A stretch of DNA of 64,000 bases, from contig NZ_CP034660.1 of NCBI RefSeq assembly GCF_003971255.1, positions 3,038,001 through 3,102,000 on the forward strand, read 5' to 3'. A model generated the notes under the pieces. It did no database searches. It was not told where the DNA came from and saw only the letters and a program-made list of their open reading frames with translations. How positions within the stretch are numbered: position 1 is the stretch's first letter; each line of letters starts with the position of its first letter. This DNA is from Colwellia sp. Arc7-635. GTDB lineage: Bacteria; Pseudomonadota; Gammaproteobacteria; Enterobacterales; Alteromonadaceae. Below are positions 54,391-63,159 of this stretch, in pieces. The translations under genes were made by a program, and so were the position numbers.

Positions 54391-55485
54391 TTACTTTATT
54401 GGCGATGGCTGACCATGTGGACTTGAGCGTAAATATTGTTTAGGTGCAATTACTGTAGCACCTAACTCTGCTGCTGCATGCCAAGGCCAGTGCGGGTTAT
54501 ATAAAATACCACGAGCAAGCGCGACACCATCGGCTTGCTGCTCGGCGATAATCTCCTCGGCTTGTTGCGCCTCAGTAATTAAGCCCACCGCTATAACAGG
54601 CATTTTTACAACCGCTTTTATAGCGGTTGCAAATGGCACCTGAAAGTTTTTAGCGACAGGTATTTGTTGCTCAGGGCTCAAGCCCGCAGTACTAACATGA
54701 ATAAAGTCACACCCTAGCGAATCAAGTGCTTTTGAAAGCACTATCGATTGCTCTAAATCCCAACCTCCTTCTACCCAATCGGTTGCCGAAATACGCAAAC
54801 CCACGGCTTTTTCACGGGGAAATACCGCTCTTACCGCTTTAAAAACCTCAAGTAATAAGCGCATTCTATTTTCTAGGCTACCGCCGTAGTTATCATCTCG
54901 CTTGTTTGAAAGGGGTGATAAAAACTGATGTAACAAGTAGCCGTGCGCACCATGCAACTCTATTAAATCAAGGCCTAGTTCATCAGCACGTTTAGCAGCA
55001 CTGACAAAGTCTTTAATTAATGAATCAATATCCGCTTGGCTCATTGCTTTTGGTACTAGGCTATTATCATCGTAAGCTATTGCCGATGGTGCAAGCGTTT
55101 GCCAGCCATTTACGTCATTAGGTGCAATAGCACCAACATCTTCCCATGGCTTACCCGTAGAAGCTTTACGCCCTGCATGCGCTAGCTGAATACCAATAGG
55201 CATAGTGCTGTATTGTCTCACTGCTTTTAAGCTTTTATCTAATGCTTGTTGAGTTTCATTATTCCACAGCCCTAAATCGCCGTAGCTAATACGCCCTTCT
55301 GGGTTTACTGCTGTAGCTTCTAAAATAAGTAAGCCAGCACCGCTTAAGCTCAATTGACCTAAATGAATCGTATGCCAATCACTAGCAGCGCCATTGTTGG
55401 CTGAATACTGGCACATAGGTGCAATAATAATACGGTTCTCTAACGTTACTTGCCCAAGTGATAAAGGCGAAAATAGTTGGCTCAT
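54391..55485 (-). CDS. namA: Old yellow enzyme, YqjM/NamA-type ene-reductase
   Basis: A 364-residue FMN-dependent NADPH dehydrogenase of the YqjM (thermophilic-like) OYE class, which reduces activated C=C bonds and quinones. FMN contacts and the class cysteine are seen in RIIIAPMCQYSANNG (Cys near residue 25), and LAHAGRKAS, IELHGAHGYLLHQFLSP (His pair for the substrate) and VAVGLITEAQQAEEI with ALARGILYNPHWPW follow in order. Its physiological substrate is unknown; a stress role is common. AAGGA lies 8 bases before the ATG. It is monocistronic. Confidence 0.9.
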   Translation of the reverse strand: MSQLFSPLSLGQVTLENRIIIAPMCQYSANNGAASDWHTIHLGQLSLSGAGLLILEATAVNPEGRISYGDLGLWNNETQQALDKSLKAVRQYSTMPIGIQLAHAGRKASTGKPWEDVGAIAPNDVNGWQTLAPSAIAYDDNSLVPKAMSQADIDSLIKDFVSAAKRADELGLDLIELHGAHGYLLHQFLSPLSNKRDDNYGGSLENRMRLLLEVFKAVRAVFPREKAVGLRISATDWVEGGWDLEQSIVLSKALDSLGCDFIHVSTAGLSPEQQIPVAKNFQVPFATAIKAVVKMPVIAVGLITEAQQAEEIIAEQQADGVALARGILYNPHWPWHAAAELGATVIAPKQYLRSSPHGQPSPIK

Positions 55486-56471
55486 TGTTAATCCTTAAAA
55501 ACATGCATAAAAGTGCGGAAAATAAAAATAAAATACGAAGTGGCAATCAAAAAGGCTCACTAAGTTATCTAAACTCAGGATGATAAATCTATCTCAAGGA
55601 ATGATTTTCAGTGCTATCCACGTTGAATTTACTTGCAATAGCTCCGCTATTGACGTGTAAATTTGCCTTTTTTAACTAAAATTCTGGCTGGAGAAATATA
55701 AGTATAAATATCACTAAAGCCTTAACAGGTTATTAAGTTACTTAATCAGAGTTCAAGTTAAGTAACTTATAATCACGACTACCACTATTAATGGGGATAA
55801 AATTACATTTTAATAGTGCTAAGAAAAGTATAAGTAATGTCATTATTGGTAAAAAGAATTCAATAATGATCTAGCTTTAGATACTGAATGACTATTTACC
55901 TTTAAACAAAGGAACAATACAAAGCCTTACTGTGACTACTAGCGCTAAGCTGTTGTTTATGTAGCCCATTAAAGTTAAAAAGGTTAAGCGTGCCACCCAT
56001 GATAACTGATAGTAACAATGGCATAATTGCCGGATAAATATTAAAAAACGCAGCGGCTCACCATATCACAGTAGATGATCCAATTACGCCAAACTATCAC
56101 GCTTTAAACGTTCTATAGCTAAAACCACCTCGCGCATCCAAACCTACACTTTTAACAATAAATACAACAACTTAAAATACACCCAACGAAACCTGCGATT
56201 AAATATATCGACTAATTTACACGCTGAGTTATTTTTTTTAAAATAAATGTTGCACAAATTTAAAACTCACATTATTATCCTGCCGCTTCTTGATGATAGC
56301 CAATCCGAGTACATTACAAACTTAATTTGTAGCAAGGCAATGAGCAACTATCCAAGAGTGAACTTGACGGTGCATAAGCACTATTGATATCACTTAACTG
56401 ACTCGTAGATAAACCTTATCCGAGCGGTTGCTTAGAACGTATTAGGTACGTTCTTTTACTCGGAGAATACC
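55486..56471. other. 986-base non-coding region before the decarboxylase gene
   Basis: No supported gene. It contains a nested stem-loop at 55626-55663 (AATTTAC...GTAAATT outside, CAATAGC/GCTATTG inside), an ATGGGTGGC motif copy on the minus strand (55992-56000), and the decarboxylase leader structure at 56420-56463. Such a long spacer next to a polyamine enzyme gene could hold a regulatory RNA or leader. Confidence 0.5.
56420..56463 (+). promoter_or_regulatory. Nested hairpin leader at the decarboxylase ribosome-binding site
   Basis: An inner 8-bp stem AGAACGTA/TACGTTCT (56434-56441 with 56447-56454) is enclosed by CCGAG/CTCGG (56420-56424 with 56459-56463). The outer right arm overlaps the Shine-Dalgarno GGAG (56462-56465), so folding could limit translation. 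Confidence 0.6.
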
Positions 56472-57701
56472 ATGGCTTTATCAACGAAATTAAAAGGCTT
56501 CCAAATCAAAGTACCTGCAGTTACGGCTGCGGCTAACGAAAGCGAATGCTTTGCTTATACGCAACCGACCAACCAAGAAGTTGAACAACTAGCAGCGCAA
56601 TACGGTGCGCCTTTAATGGTGCTTGACTGCGAAGCTATTCGCCGCCAATACCACGCCCTTAAAAATGCACTACCGAGCGTAACTCTACACTTTGCCTTAA
56701 AGCCTTTGCCATTAGCAGCAGTTGTTCGCACATTATTAGCAGAAGGCGCAAGCTTTGATCTTGCCACCAGCGGCGAAATTGATTTAGTGGCAAGCGAAGG
56801 CGTACCAAGTGAGCGCACCATTCACACCCATCCTATCAAACGCGATAGCGACATCCGTGATGCACTCGCTTATGGTTGTACTGTGTTTGTAGTGGATAAC
56901 ATGAACGAACTAGAAAAATTTATTGCTTACAAAGATCAAGCAGAAATTTTGGTACGTTTAAGTTTTCGCAACAAAGATGCATTTGCTGATTTATCTAAAA
57001 AGTTCGGCTGCAGTCCTGAGACTGCCATCGAAATTATTACCAACGCGCAGCAGCTAGGCATCAGAATCAAAGGTTTATCGTTTCATGTTGGTTCACAATC
57101 ACCAAACCCAACTAAATACGTAGAAGCAATAAACGCCTGTGCGAAAATAATTTTACAGGTAAATGAACTAGGCTTACCGGCATTAAGCACATTAGATATA
57201 GGCGGTGGTTTTCCAGTGCCTTATAGCGCTGACGTATTACCAATTGATGTGTTTTGTGCGCCAATTAACGACGCCCTTGCACAATTACCAGAAACCATGC
57301 AAATACTTGCTGAGCCTGGTCGCTTTATAGTTGCAAGTTGCGTAACCAGTGTGGCATCAGTCATGGGTCAAGCCGTGCGTGAAGGTAAAACATGGTACTA
57401 CTTAGATGACGGTATTTACGGCTCATTCAGCGGTTTAATGTTTGATGAAGCGGCATACCCTATCGACAGTGCAAAACAAGATTTTACGCGTTTTGAATCG
57501 GTACTAGCAGGTCCAACATGCGACAGTATTGATGTAATAAGCGAGTCAATCATGCTACCTAAATTAGACAATGGTGATTTAATTATTAGCCGTATGATGG
57601 GCGCTTATACGCTGGCGACAGCTACCGATTTTAACTTTTTCAAACGTGCAGAAGTCGTGGTATTAAATGAGCAAATACACAGCCAAGAATTAACGGGCTA
57701 A
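56472..57701 (+). CDS. Fold-type III PLP ornithine/lysine decarboxylase
   Basis: A 409-residue decarboxylase of the alanine-racemase-fold group (eukaryotic-type ODC family), which makes putrescine or cadaverine from ornithine or lysine. The PLP lysine is K77 in FALKPLP, H205 in SFHVGSQS stacks the ring, the GGGFP loop is at 244-248, EPGR at 281-284 holds the phosphate, and C350-D351 in AGPTCDS is the catalytic cysteine and substrate-binding aspartate supplied across the dimer. An N-terminal extension of about 25 residues precedes the barrel. ODC versus dual L/ODC specificity cannot be settled. The leader is structured and a strong terminator follows. Confidence 0.9.
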   Translation: MALSTKLKGFQIKVPAVTAAANESECFAYTQPTNQEVEQLAAQYGAPLMVLDCEAIRRQYHALKNALPSVTLHFALKPLPLAAVVRTLLAEGASFDLATSGEIDLVASEGVPSERTIHTHPIKRDSDIRDALAYGCTVFVVDNMNELEKFIAYKDQAEILVRLSFRNKDAFADLSKKFGCSPETAIEIITNAQQLGIRIKGLSFHVGSQSPNPTKYVEAINACAKIILQVNELGLPALSTLDIGGGFPVPYSADVLPIDVFCAPINDALAQLPETMQILAEPGRFIVASCVTSVASVMGQAVREGKTWYYLDDGIYGSFSGLMFDEAAYPIDSAKQDFTRFESVLAGPTCDSIDVISESIMLPKLDNGDLIISRMMGAYTLATATDFNFFKRAEVVVLNEQIHSQELTG

Positions 57702-57750
57702 AAGCTTAGCCAAAGTCTCCTTTCCTAAATAGTCAGGTTTGGACACATAC

Positions 57751-57779
57751 AAAAAACGCAGTTTAATACTGCGTTTTTT
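57751..57779 (+). terminator. Terminator of the decarboxylase gene
   Basis: A 12-bp perfect stem AAAAAACGCAGT/ACTGCGTTTTTT (57751-57762 with 57768-57779), 50 bases past the stop. An ATGGGTGGC motif copy lies further on at 57931-57939; the rest of 57702-58030 shows nothing. Confidence 0.88.
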
Positions 57780-58030
57780 CGTTCAGCAATACATAAATCG
57801 TTAGCAACCATCAATAACAACCATCAATAACAATGAAAACTCATTCAGACAAACCTCACCAATAAGGTGGCTGTACTGTTATTTGTTAAACCTAATTTAT
57901 ATTTATTGAGGTAAATATAAACATTTTATTATGGGTGGCCTGATAAAAACTTTGCCTGATGAAAATTTAAAAATTCGACAGATACTTTAAAATTTTATTT
58001 TTGTTCTCAGGTTTCACTAAATGGTTCTAA

Positions 58031-58723
58031 TTAAGCATGTTCAACGCGCATAATTTGATTTTCAACATCAATTAAATGACCTGTTTTAAGCCAAACTTTC
58101 GCACCTTTTATACCTGCTTTAGCCTTGATTTCGCCATTCACTGGCACACGCAACCAACTGTGCTTAATTAAAGTATCATTTTGTTCATCTAATGAGCCTG
58201 ACAATACAAATAATTCAGCGCCATTTTTTACATCGAGTGTTATGGCCGTTTCAGGTTCAAAGTTTAATAAACTCACCTCTTCAATAGCATCTTTATATAA
58301 AGGGGTAATATGTACTCCCTTAAACACGGCATGTTGAACACTACCCATAAAGTTTGTTTGTAAACGAACATGTGTTCGGTCACTTGGTTCAAATTGCCAT
58401 AACTTTACTAACATAATACAACCAACATCTGAACTTGGCTGATGCTTTGATTGGGGAGGGTTTCTTATATAAGCACCAGCAGGAAAGCTGCCATGCTCGT
58501 CTTGAAATACACCATCAAGGACAATAAATTCTTCGCCACCCGTGTGAACATGAGGTGAAAATTCACTACCAGGTGCATATCGTACTATAGTCGTTGCTCG
58601 AGCAACTTCCCCACCTACTCTATCAAGTGGTTTTCTATGTACACCTAGCATGGGGGATTCAACCCATTCAAGAGAGTCGCTATGTACAACAACACGTTGG
58701 CTAAAATCTGCAGAAATTTTCAT
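58031..58723 (-). CDS. Two-cupin protein, ChrR-like
   Basis: A 230-residue bicupin. The first cupin (about residues 20-115) has the metal-binding FSPHVHTGGEEFIVLDG (H-x-H...E) and GAYIRNPPQSKHQPSS with the last histidine, resembling the C-terminal cupin of ChrR anti-sigma factors. The second (about 130-225) is degenerate, with AELFVLSGSL but no H-x-H. The zinc-binding anti-sigma N-terminal domain of ChrR is absent, so this is a stand-alone cupin, perhaps a sensor or small-molecule enzyme. It lies downstream of the VOC gene, separated by a terminator. Confidence 0.82.
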   Translation of the reverse strand: MKISADFSQRVVVHSDSLEWVESPMLGVHRKPLDRVGGEVARATTIVRYAPGSEFSPHVHTGGEEFIVLDGVFQDEHGSFPAGAYIRNPPQSKHQPSSDVGCIMLVKLWQFEPSDRTHVRLQTNFMGSVQHAVFKGVHITPLYKDAIEEVSLLNFEPETAITLDVKNGAELFVLSGSLDEQNDTLIKHSWLRVPVNGEIKAKAGIKGAKVWLKTGHLIDVENQIMRVEHA

Positions 58724-58746
58724 TTTTTTTCCTTAATTTAACGAAT

Positions 58747-58777
58747 AAAAAAGGCCGATAAACTATCGACCTTTTTT
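58747..58777 (-). terminator. Terminator of the VOC-family gene
   Basis: Stem AAAAAAGG-C-CGATA with its complement (58747-58760 with 58764-58777, one mismatch) and a three-base loop; a T-run lies on the minus-strand exit, 19 bases beyond the VOC stop. Confidence 0.8.
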
Positions 58778-58796
58778 ATTGTGTTTATATTAATGA

Positions 58797-59165
58797 TTAA
58801 GTCATATGGAAGAAACACAGTTTGTTTCCATCTAAGTCATAAACATATGAACCGTAAAAGAAATCAAAACGTTGTCCTGGCTCACCAGCGTCACTAGCAC
58901 CTAGTTCAATTGCTTTATTGTAAAGCGCTTGTGCACCTTCAATAGAACCGCCTGGAATTGCAATTTGTTGACCATTGCCACATGTTTGCTCTTCATCATT
59001 ATGAGGAGTACATATCGCTAACATTGCCCCGCCCGCTTCTGTTCCATAGAATTTAATTCTATCCATTTCCATTACTCTTTTACCGTCAACTAAAGTAAGT
59101 AAAGCATCGTAAAAAGAAACGGCTTTATCTAGGTCTTTTGAACCAATAGTAGTATATCCAATCAT
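58797..59165 (-). CDS. VOC-family (glyoxalase/bleomycin-resistance-like) protein
   Basis: A 122-residue single vicinal-oxygen-chelate protein, probably a dimeric metal-dependent lyase, dioxygenase or binding protein of unknown substrate. The N-terminal strand-helix YTTIGSKDLDKAVSFYDALL and the C-terminal FFYGSYVYDLDGNKLCFFH (E/K at the metal position is changed to NK) fit the fold. The start at 59165 is chosen because AAGGT lies 7 bases upstream and the domain begins MIGYTT; the frame is open for 54 further codons across a promoter. That promoter has a 22-bp TetR-type operator filling the -35/-10 spacer. Confidence 0.85.
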   Translation of the reverse strand: MIGYTTIGSKDLDKAVSFYDALLTLVDGKRVMEMDRIKFYGTEAGGAMLAICTPHNDEEQTCGNGQQIAIPGGSIEGAQALYNKAIELGASDAGEPGQRFDFFYGSYVYDLDGNKLCFFHMT

Positions 59166-59224
59166 TGTTAGTACCTTCATTCTGTAAATTAAATTATGAA
59201 ACATATTTTGTTTCGAGTAACTGA

Positions 59225-59254
59225 ACAATAGACTACCTACCAATAGGTAGTCAA
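59225..59254 (-). promoter_or_regulatory. VOC-gene promoter with embedded TetR operator
   Basis: On the minus strand TTGACT (59254-59249) and TATTGT (59230-59225) are 18 bases apart. The dyad GACTACCTA-N4-TAGGTAGTC (59231-59252) occupies the spacer, the classical position for a TetR repressor site. Confidence 0.75.
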
Positions 59255-59472
59255 CAGTTTTTTTAAATTTTATTGAATAACATTCAAAAAAAATCACACG
59301 AAAAAGCACGAGAAAGACCATTAACAATTTGATTTTTAATAGTTTAATTATCCACCTACATTTCTTATAAAAAATAGAGTTATTCTCAAAGCAGCCTATT
59401 TTAGGTTTTAAAAATGTTGAATATATGAAATAAAAATTGACTTTTTATTAAACGAAGCTCAAGGTACAATCA

Positions 59473-59491
59473 ACTACCACTCGATAGGTAG
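59473..59491 (+). promoter_or_regulatory. TetR operator copy before the CmcJ/NvfI-like gene
   Basis: ACTACC-N7-AGGTAG has the same half-sites and spacing as the core of the VOC-promoter operator (59232-59250). It directly follows a TACAAT -10-like box (59465-59470), 33 bases before the start codon. Confidence 0.7.
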
Positions 59492-59523
59492 GTACCCTAT
59501 TAAGGTTAATTAAAGAGAATTTT

Positions 59524-60348
59524 ATGAAATACGATGTAGAGAAAACAAAACTTCATTTTATTAAAAGTGAGTCAACTGGTACCCCTTTTATTAACTATTC
59601 AGGGCATGATGAATTACAAGAATATAGCGAAGATTATAGCTTTCAAGAAGTCGAAATTATTAACGCCAGAACATTACCAGAAGGTAAAATATTTGGCTTG
59701 GATAAAGAAGCTTTTAAACTTGCAACGTTTAAGCCGACAGAAGTTGATTTTTTAAATGTTGATGCTGTAAAAGACTCTTATTATTCAGATGTAGCAGCCT
59801 TAGTAAAAAAAGAAACGGGCGCAACAAATGTGTTTGTTTTCGACCACACAGTTCGTCGTGGTATTAAAAACTCTAATCGGCACCCTGCTTATCATATTCA
59901 TAACGACTATACGTTTGAAACAGGCGAAAGTAGAGCGTTGTCTGTATTAGGTAAAGATGTATTAGCGCGTTTCTCCGGTAAAAGAATGATCCAAATAAAT
60001 GTTTGGCGATCTATCGATGGCATAGTTGAAAAAGATCCCTTAGCGTTAATGGATGCGACCACGCTAGACATTAAAGATTTAGTACGAACTAAAATATCTT
60101 TTAACGATATAAAAACGGCTGAGAAGCATCGAGGAGAAATCTTCGCATTAAAACAAAATCCGAATCAAAAATGGTATTACTATCCAAAAATGGATGCCGA
60201 TGAAGCGATTTTAATCAAAGGGGTTGATACTGATAATTTGAATGCTCTTTTTGCAATGCATACCGCTTTTTCACTATCTGATCAGAATGAAAATTCGAAA
60301 CCAAGGCAAAGTATAGAAACGAGAACTTATGCTTTCTTCGATGAATAA
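59524..60348 (+). CDS. CmcJ/NvfI-family oxidoreductase-like protein
   Basis: A 274-residue protein of the CmcJ/NvfI family, whose known members act in cephamycin methoxylation (CmcJ) or as a fungal Fe(II)/2-oxoglutarate endoperoxidase (NvfI). Family landmarks are FVFDHTVRRG, the H-x-D-like HIHNDYTFE (about residues 121-130), MIQINVWRSIDGIVEKDPLALMDA, and the later AMHTAFSL (His) with RQSIETRTYAFF (Arg), so an iron triad plus 2-oxoglutarate arginine is plausible. Bacterial homologues outside antibiotic clusters have unknown substrates. It is divergent from the VOC gene and followed by the tetR gene; all three carry the same operator, making a small TetR regulon. Confidence 0.8.
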   Translation: MKYDVEKTKLHFIKSESTGTPFINYSGHDELQEYSEDYSFQEVEIINARTLPEGKIFGLDKEAFKLATFKPTEVDFLNVDAVKDSYYSDVAALVKKETGATNVFVFDHTVRRGIKNSNRHPAYHIHNDYTFETGESRALSVLGKDVLARFSGKRMIQINVWRSIDGIVEKDPLALMDATTLDIKDLVRTKISFNDIKTAEKHRGEIFALKQNPNQKWYYYPKMDADEAILIKGVDTDNLNALFAMHTAFSLSDQNENSKPRQSIETRTYAFFDE

Positions 60349-60443
60349 TATTTGTGGTACTACATCGCGTTATTATGTTGATTATTTTAATGAAATTAGG
60401 TCAATCAACTGCGTTTAGCAAAAAATCAAATCCCTTGTAATGG

Positions 60444-60462
60444 ACTATCTAGTGTTAGATAA
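60444..60462 (+). promoter_or_regulatory. Third TetR operator copy, before tetR
   Basis: ACTATC-N7-AGATAA matches the ACTACC-N7-AGGTAG operator at 9 of 12 half-site positions with identical spacing, 28 bases before the tetR start, indicating autoregulation. Confidence 0.55.
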
Positions 60463-60490
60463 TTACTCGTCTAGTAATAGGAATATGATC

Positions 60491-61009
60491 ATGAGTAAAA
60501 AAGAAGAGCTGTTAAAAGTCGCGGAAGACAAAGTACGTAAAGGCGGCTATAACAATTTCAGTTTTAGAGAAATTGCCAACGAAGTTGGAATTAAAAGTGC
60601 CAGTGTGCATTATCACTTTCCCACAAAAGCTGATTTAGGCGCTGAGCTAGCGCATCAATATACTGACGCTTTTTTAGCGGCATTAGGTGATGTTGACGAC
60701 ATTAAAGCAAGAGGCGAAAACCCAATTGATATTTACACACAAATTTTCAAAGGGGCTTTGTTAACTGATAATAAAATGTGCTTATGTGGGTTATTAGGCG
60801 CTCAAAATGAAAGTTTGCCAGAGAAAGTTCAAGTTGAGGTAAAGCGCTTTTTTGCTAAAAACCTAGCATGGTTAAACGCTGCACATACCGCTAATGGAGA
60901 AACTAATCCTTCTCATGCAGCAATAACCACGGTTAGCTTACTTGAAGGTGCAATGATGATAAGTAAAGCGCTTAATGATCATAGCTACTTTACGCTTGCT
61001 ACTCAGTAG
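60491..61009 (+). CDS. TetR-family transcription regulator
   Basis: A 172-residue TetR-type repressor. The N-terminal helix-turn-helix is at residues 1-50 with GGYNNFSFREIANEVGIKSA and SVHYHFPTKADLGAELA, all typical; the C-terminal ligand domain includes CLCGLLGAQNESLPEKVQ, with two close cysteines (MCLCG) that could sense an electrophile. The start at 60491 (MSKKEEL) is chosen because AGGA sits about 8 bases upstream and the open frame before it runs through the operator; an ATG at 60485 is too near the Shine-Dalgarno. It probably controls itself, the CmcJ/NvfI-like gene and the VOC gene. Confidence 0.88.
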   Translation: MSKKEELLKVAEDKVRKGGYNNFSFREIANEVGIKSASVHYHFPTKADLGAELAHQYTDAFLAALGDVDDIKARGENPIDIYTQIFKGALLTDNKMCLCGLLGAQNESLPEKVQVEVKRFFAKNLAWLNAAHTANGETNPSHAAITTVSLLEGAMMISKALNDHSYFTLATQ

Positions 61010-61100
61010 TGAAACAGTCCTTATTAAAAAATAAGCTATAGATGTTCGCCATTTACTAACGCAATGTAGCGTTGGTGATTTGTCCAATGAGTTTTAACGA

Positions 61101-61140
61101 ATTAACCTGAGTATTAATCTGAGTATTAACCTGAGTATTA
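61101..61140. repeat. Tandem repeat ATTAACCTGAGT, 12 bp x 3.3
   Basis: Three 12-base units (one with a single change) and a partial, in the 677-base gap after tetR. Confidence 0.85.
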
Positions 61141-61239
61141 ACAGACTAGTTAATTCTTTGTCCTAGGTATTGATAAATCATTAAATTTTAGTTGTGCTAC
61201 CCCACCTTTTTTATACTTGCACTGAATTCATGAGAGTTG

Positions 61240-61581
61240 ATGAAAGAAACTTATGCGCTATTCAAACATACTTTAGCATTCGCTAAACCATGTGCTTTTT
61301 TTAAACCTATATTTTCACTGAACTCACATAAATTCTCTGCTGTATCTACCGCATCAGTGAATATACTTTCAAAGTCAGTCGTGAGTTTTAACCAGCTTTC
61401 ATTACTGATGTATAGCCTTGCTAATGAAGGAAAATTAAGCGTAGTTTATCGGGGGAAATATAGACAAGCTACTATGGGTAGCCTGATAAAAATCAGCCGG
61501 TTAAAAATCATAAACTTAAAGCAAGTCAGAGCAAATCGAAAAGTTAATCTATTATTTAAAGCAGTCTTGGTTAACGATTAG
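61240..61581 (+). CDS. Doubtful open frame of 113 residues
   Basis: The frame starts with ATG after a weak AGAG and encodes a basic protein without recognisable domains (MKETYALFKHTLAFAKPCAF...). The dispersed ATGGGTAGCCTGATAAAA-type motif (61474 onward) lies inside it, which argues that this is intergenic DNA. I keep it only because nothing else occupies 61010-61686. Confidence 0.2.
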   Translation: MKETYALFKHTLAFAKPCAFFKPIFSLNSHKFSAVSTASVNILSKSVVSFNQLSLLMYSLANEGKLSVVYRGKYRQATMGSLIKISRLKIINLKQVRANRKVNLLFKAVLVND

Positions 61582-61686
61582 CCAATGACACATTAAATGC
61601 ATGTTTAGCGATCGCATTACGATGATCAAACGTATATCATTGCAACGTTTTCACCTTTAAGCATTTAATCGTTCTATAAAATTTTG

Positions 61687-63159
61687 ATGAATAACAAACC
61701 AATGCCTTATCAACCTCTTTTATCAAGCCCAACCAAAGTCGCCATTATTGGTGGTGGTGTTGCGGGATCTACAATTGCGTTGCGCTTTGCTGAGCTTGGA
61801 CTCGATACAACGTTAATCGAAAAAGGCCCAAGTTTGGTTAATGGTCCACCAATATGTCATTTACATGCGGGAGGTAATCTATATCGAGAAATTTCTGACG
61901 AACAATGTCTTATCTTGCTCAAACAATCGATTGATACCGTAAAAGTTTACCCTGCCTGCATAAACGTAAGGCCCACGATCATTGCATTGCCCAAATCAGA
62001 CAAAGGCCAACCTGAAGACTTATTACCTAGGTTAGAAAAACTACGTGCCGAATACGAAAAATTGGTAAGCGATGACCTATCTAATAAAGTGATTGGCGAA
62101 CCAGCAGACTACTTTCAATGTTTTACTCGAACCGACATCGACCTTTTGGTCGGTATGCCTATTCCAAAAACTGCACAATGCGCAACAGACTGGCTAATAG
62201 CTTTTGCCAATCATACTAATTTAGACGCTATTAAATTTCCCATCGTGCTGGTACAAGAATATGGTATGTCTGCTTTTCGTTTAGCTGCGATAGCAACATT
62301 AGCCATTGAGCGCCTTGCCAATTGTCATTTGCAAACGAATCGTAAGGTGGTTGCGATATCAGCACACAACGACCATGTTGGCTGGCATATAACCACTGAA
62401 GATGACAATAGCGAGCAGCATCATCAACAATTTGACTATGTAGTTAATGCCTGTGGTTTTAAAAGCGGTGAAATTGATGACATGCTCAAAACCAAGCGCA
62501 AACGTATGGTCGAGTTTAAAGCGGCCTATGTTGCTCACTGGCCACAATACCAAGGCGCATGGCCAGAAATCGTGTTTCATGGTGAACGTGGAACACCGCA
62601 AGGCATGGCACAATTGACGCCCTACCCTAACGGTTATTTCCAACTACACGGCATGACACAAGATATTACCTTGTTCGAAAAAGGTTTAGTGAGCAGTTCG
62701 GCCAACAGCGCCCAGCCTCAATTGGCAGCTAAGTTTATCGAAAAAATTGACAATCAATGGCCAGCCCATCTAGTAAACCACCGGACTTTAGGCTCGATTG
62801 ACCATATCGCGCAATATATGCCGAGCTTTAGCACCGCAACAGTTGCAGCCAAGCCCATGTTTGGCGCACAACAAATTCCGGGACAAGATCCAGACTTGCG
62901 CGCAGCAGACGTGTCATTCGACAATAAACACTATGCCCGTGCCGAAATAGTCAAAGCATCATCGGCATTAGAAGCCGCTGATGCAATTTTAGCCGACCTA
63001 GTTTGTTGTGGGCTGGTTGAGGAGTCTGCACTGACCGCTGCTTATAAGCATCACTATTTCCCGGTCAGTCAGCAAAGCAGCGACGCTGACGTCACAAAAC
63101 GGGCGATAGAGCTCGCCCAACAGCGTGAATACCCAAGCGCCCTGGCACTAAATTTTTAG
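61687..63159 (+). CDS. FAD-dependent oxidoreductase of unknown substrate
   Basis: A 490-residue flavoprotein with an N-terminal Rossmann site KVAIIGGGVAGSTIALRFAELG (GxGxxG at about residues 21-26, with the closing acidic residue in TLIEKG), a DAO/NAD(P)/FAD-type fold and FDYVVNACGFKSGEID as the second FAD contact. It continues with TPYPNGYFQLHGMTQDITLF and a helical C-terminal region. The segment GPPICHLHAGGNLYREIS near residue 50 recalls the catalytic/FAD-contact region of malate:quinone or L-2-hydroxyglutarate-type oxidases, but I cannot assign a substrate. ATG 61687 is preferred to a TTG just before. Its end overlaps that of convergent gph by 12 bases. Confidence 0.78.
   Translation: MNNKPMPYQPLLSSPTKVAIIGGGVAGSTIALRFAELGLDTTLIEKGPSLVNGPPICHLHAGGNLYREISDEQCLILLKQSIDTVKVYPACINVRPTIIALPKSDKGQPEDLLPRLEKLRAEYEKLVSDDLSNKVIGEPADYFQCFTRTDIDLLVGMPIPKTAQCATDWLIAFANHTNLDAIKFPIVLVQEYGMSAFRLAAIATLAIERLANCHLQTNRKVVAISAHNDHVGWHITTEDDNSEQHHQQFDYVVNACGFKSGEIDDMLKTKRKRMVEFKAAYVAHWPQYQGAWPEIVFHGERGTPQGMAQLTPYPNGYFQLHGMTQDITLFEKGLVSSSANSAQPQLAAKFIEKIDNQWPAHLVNHRTLGSIDHIAQYMPSFSTATVAAKPMFGAQQIPGQDPDLRAADVSFDNKHYARAEIVKASSALEAADAILADLVCCGLVEESALTAAYKHHYFPVSQQSSDADVTKRAIELAQQREYPSALALNF

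Noticed and set aside
59166-59327. Upstream extension of the VOC gene
   Set aside because: The extension would translate the promoter and the TetR operator; the downstream ATG has a Shine-Dalgarno and fits the domain start.
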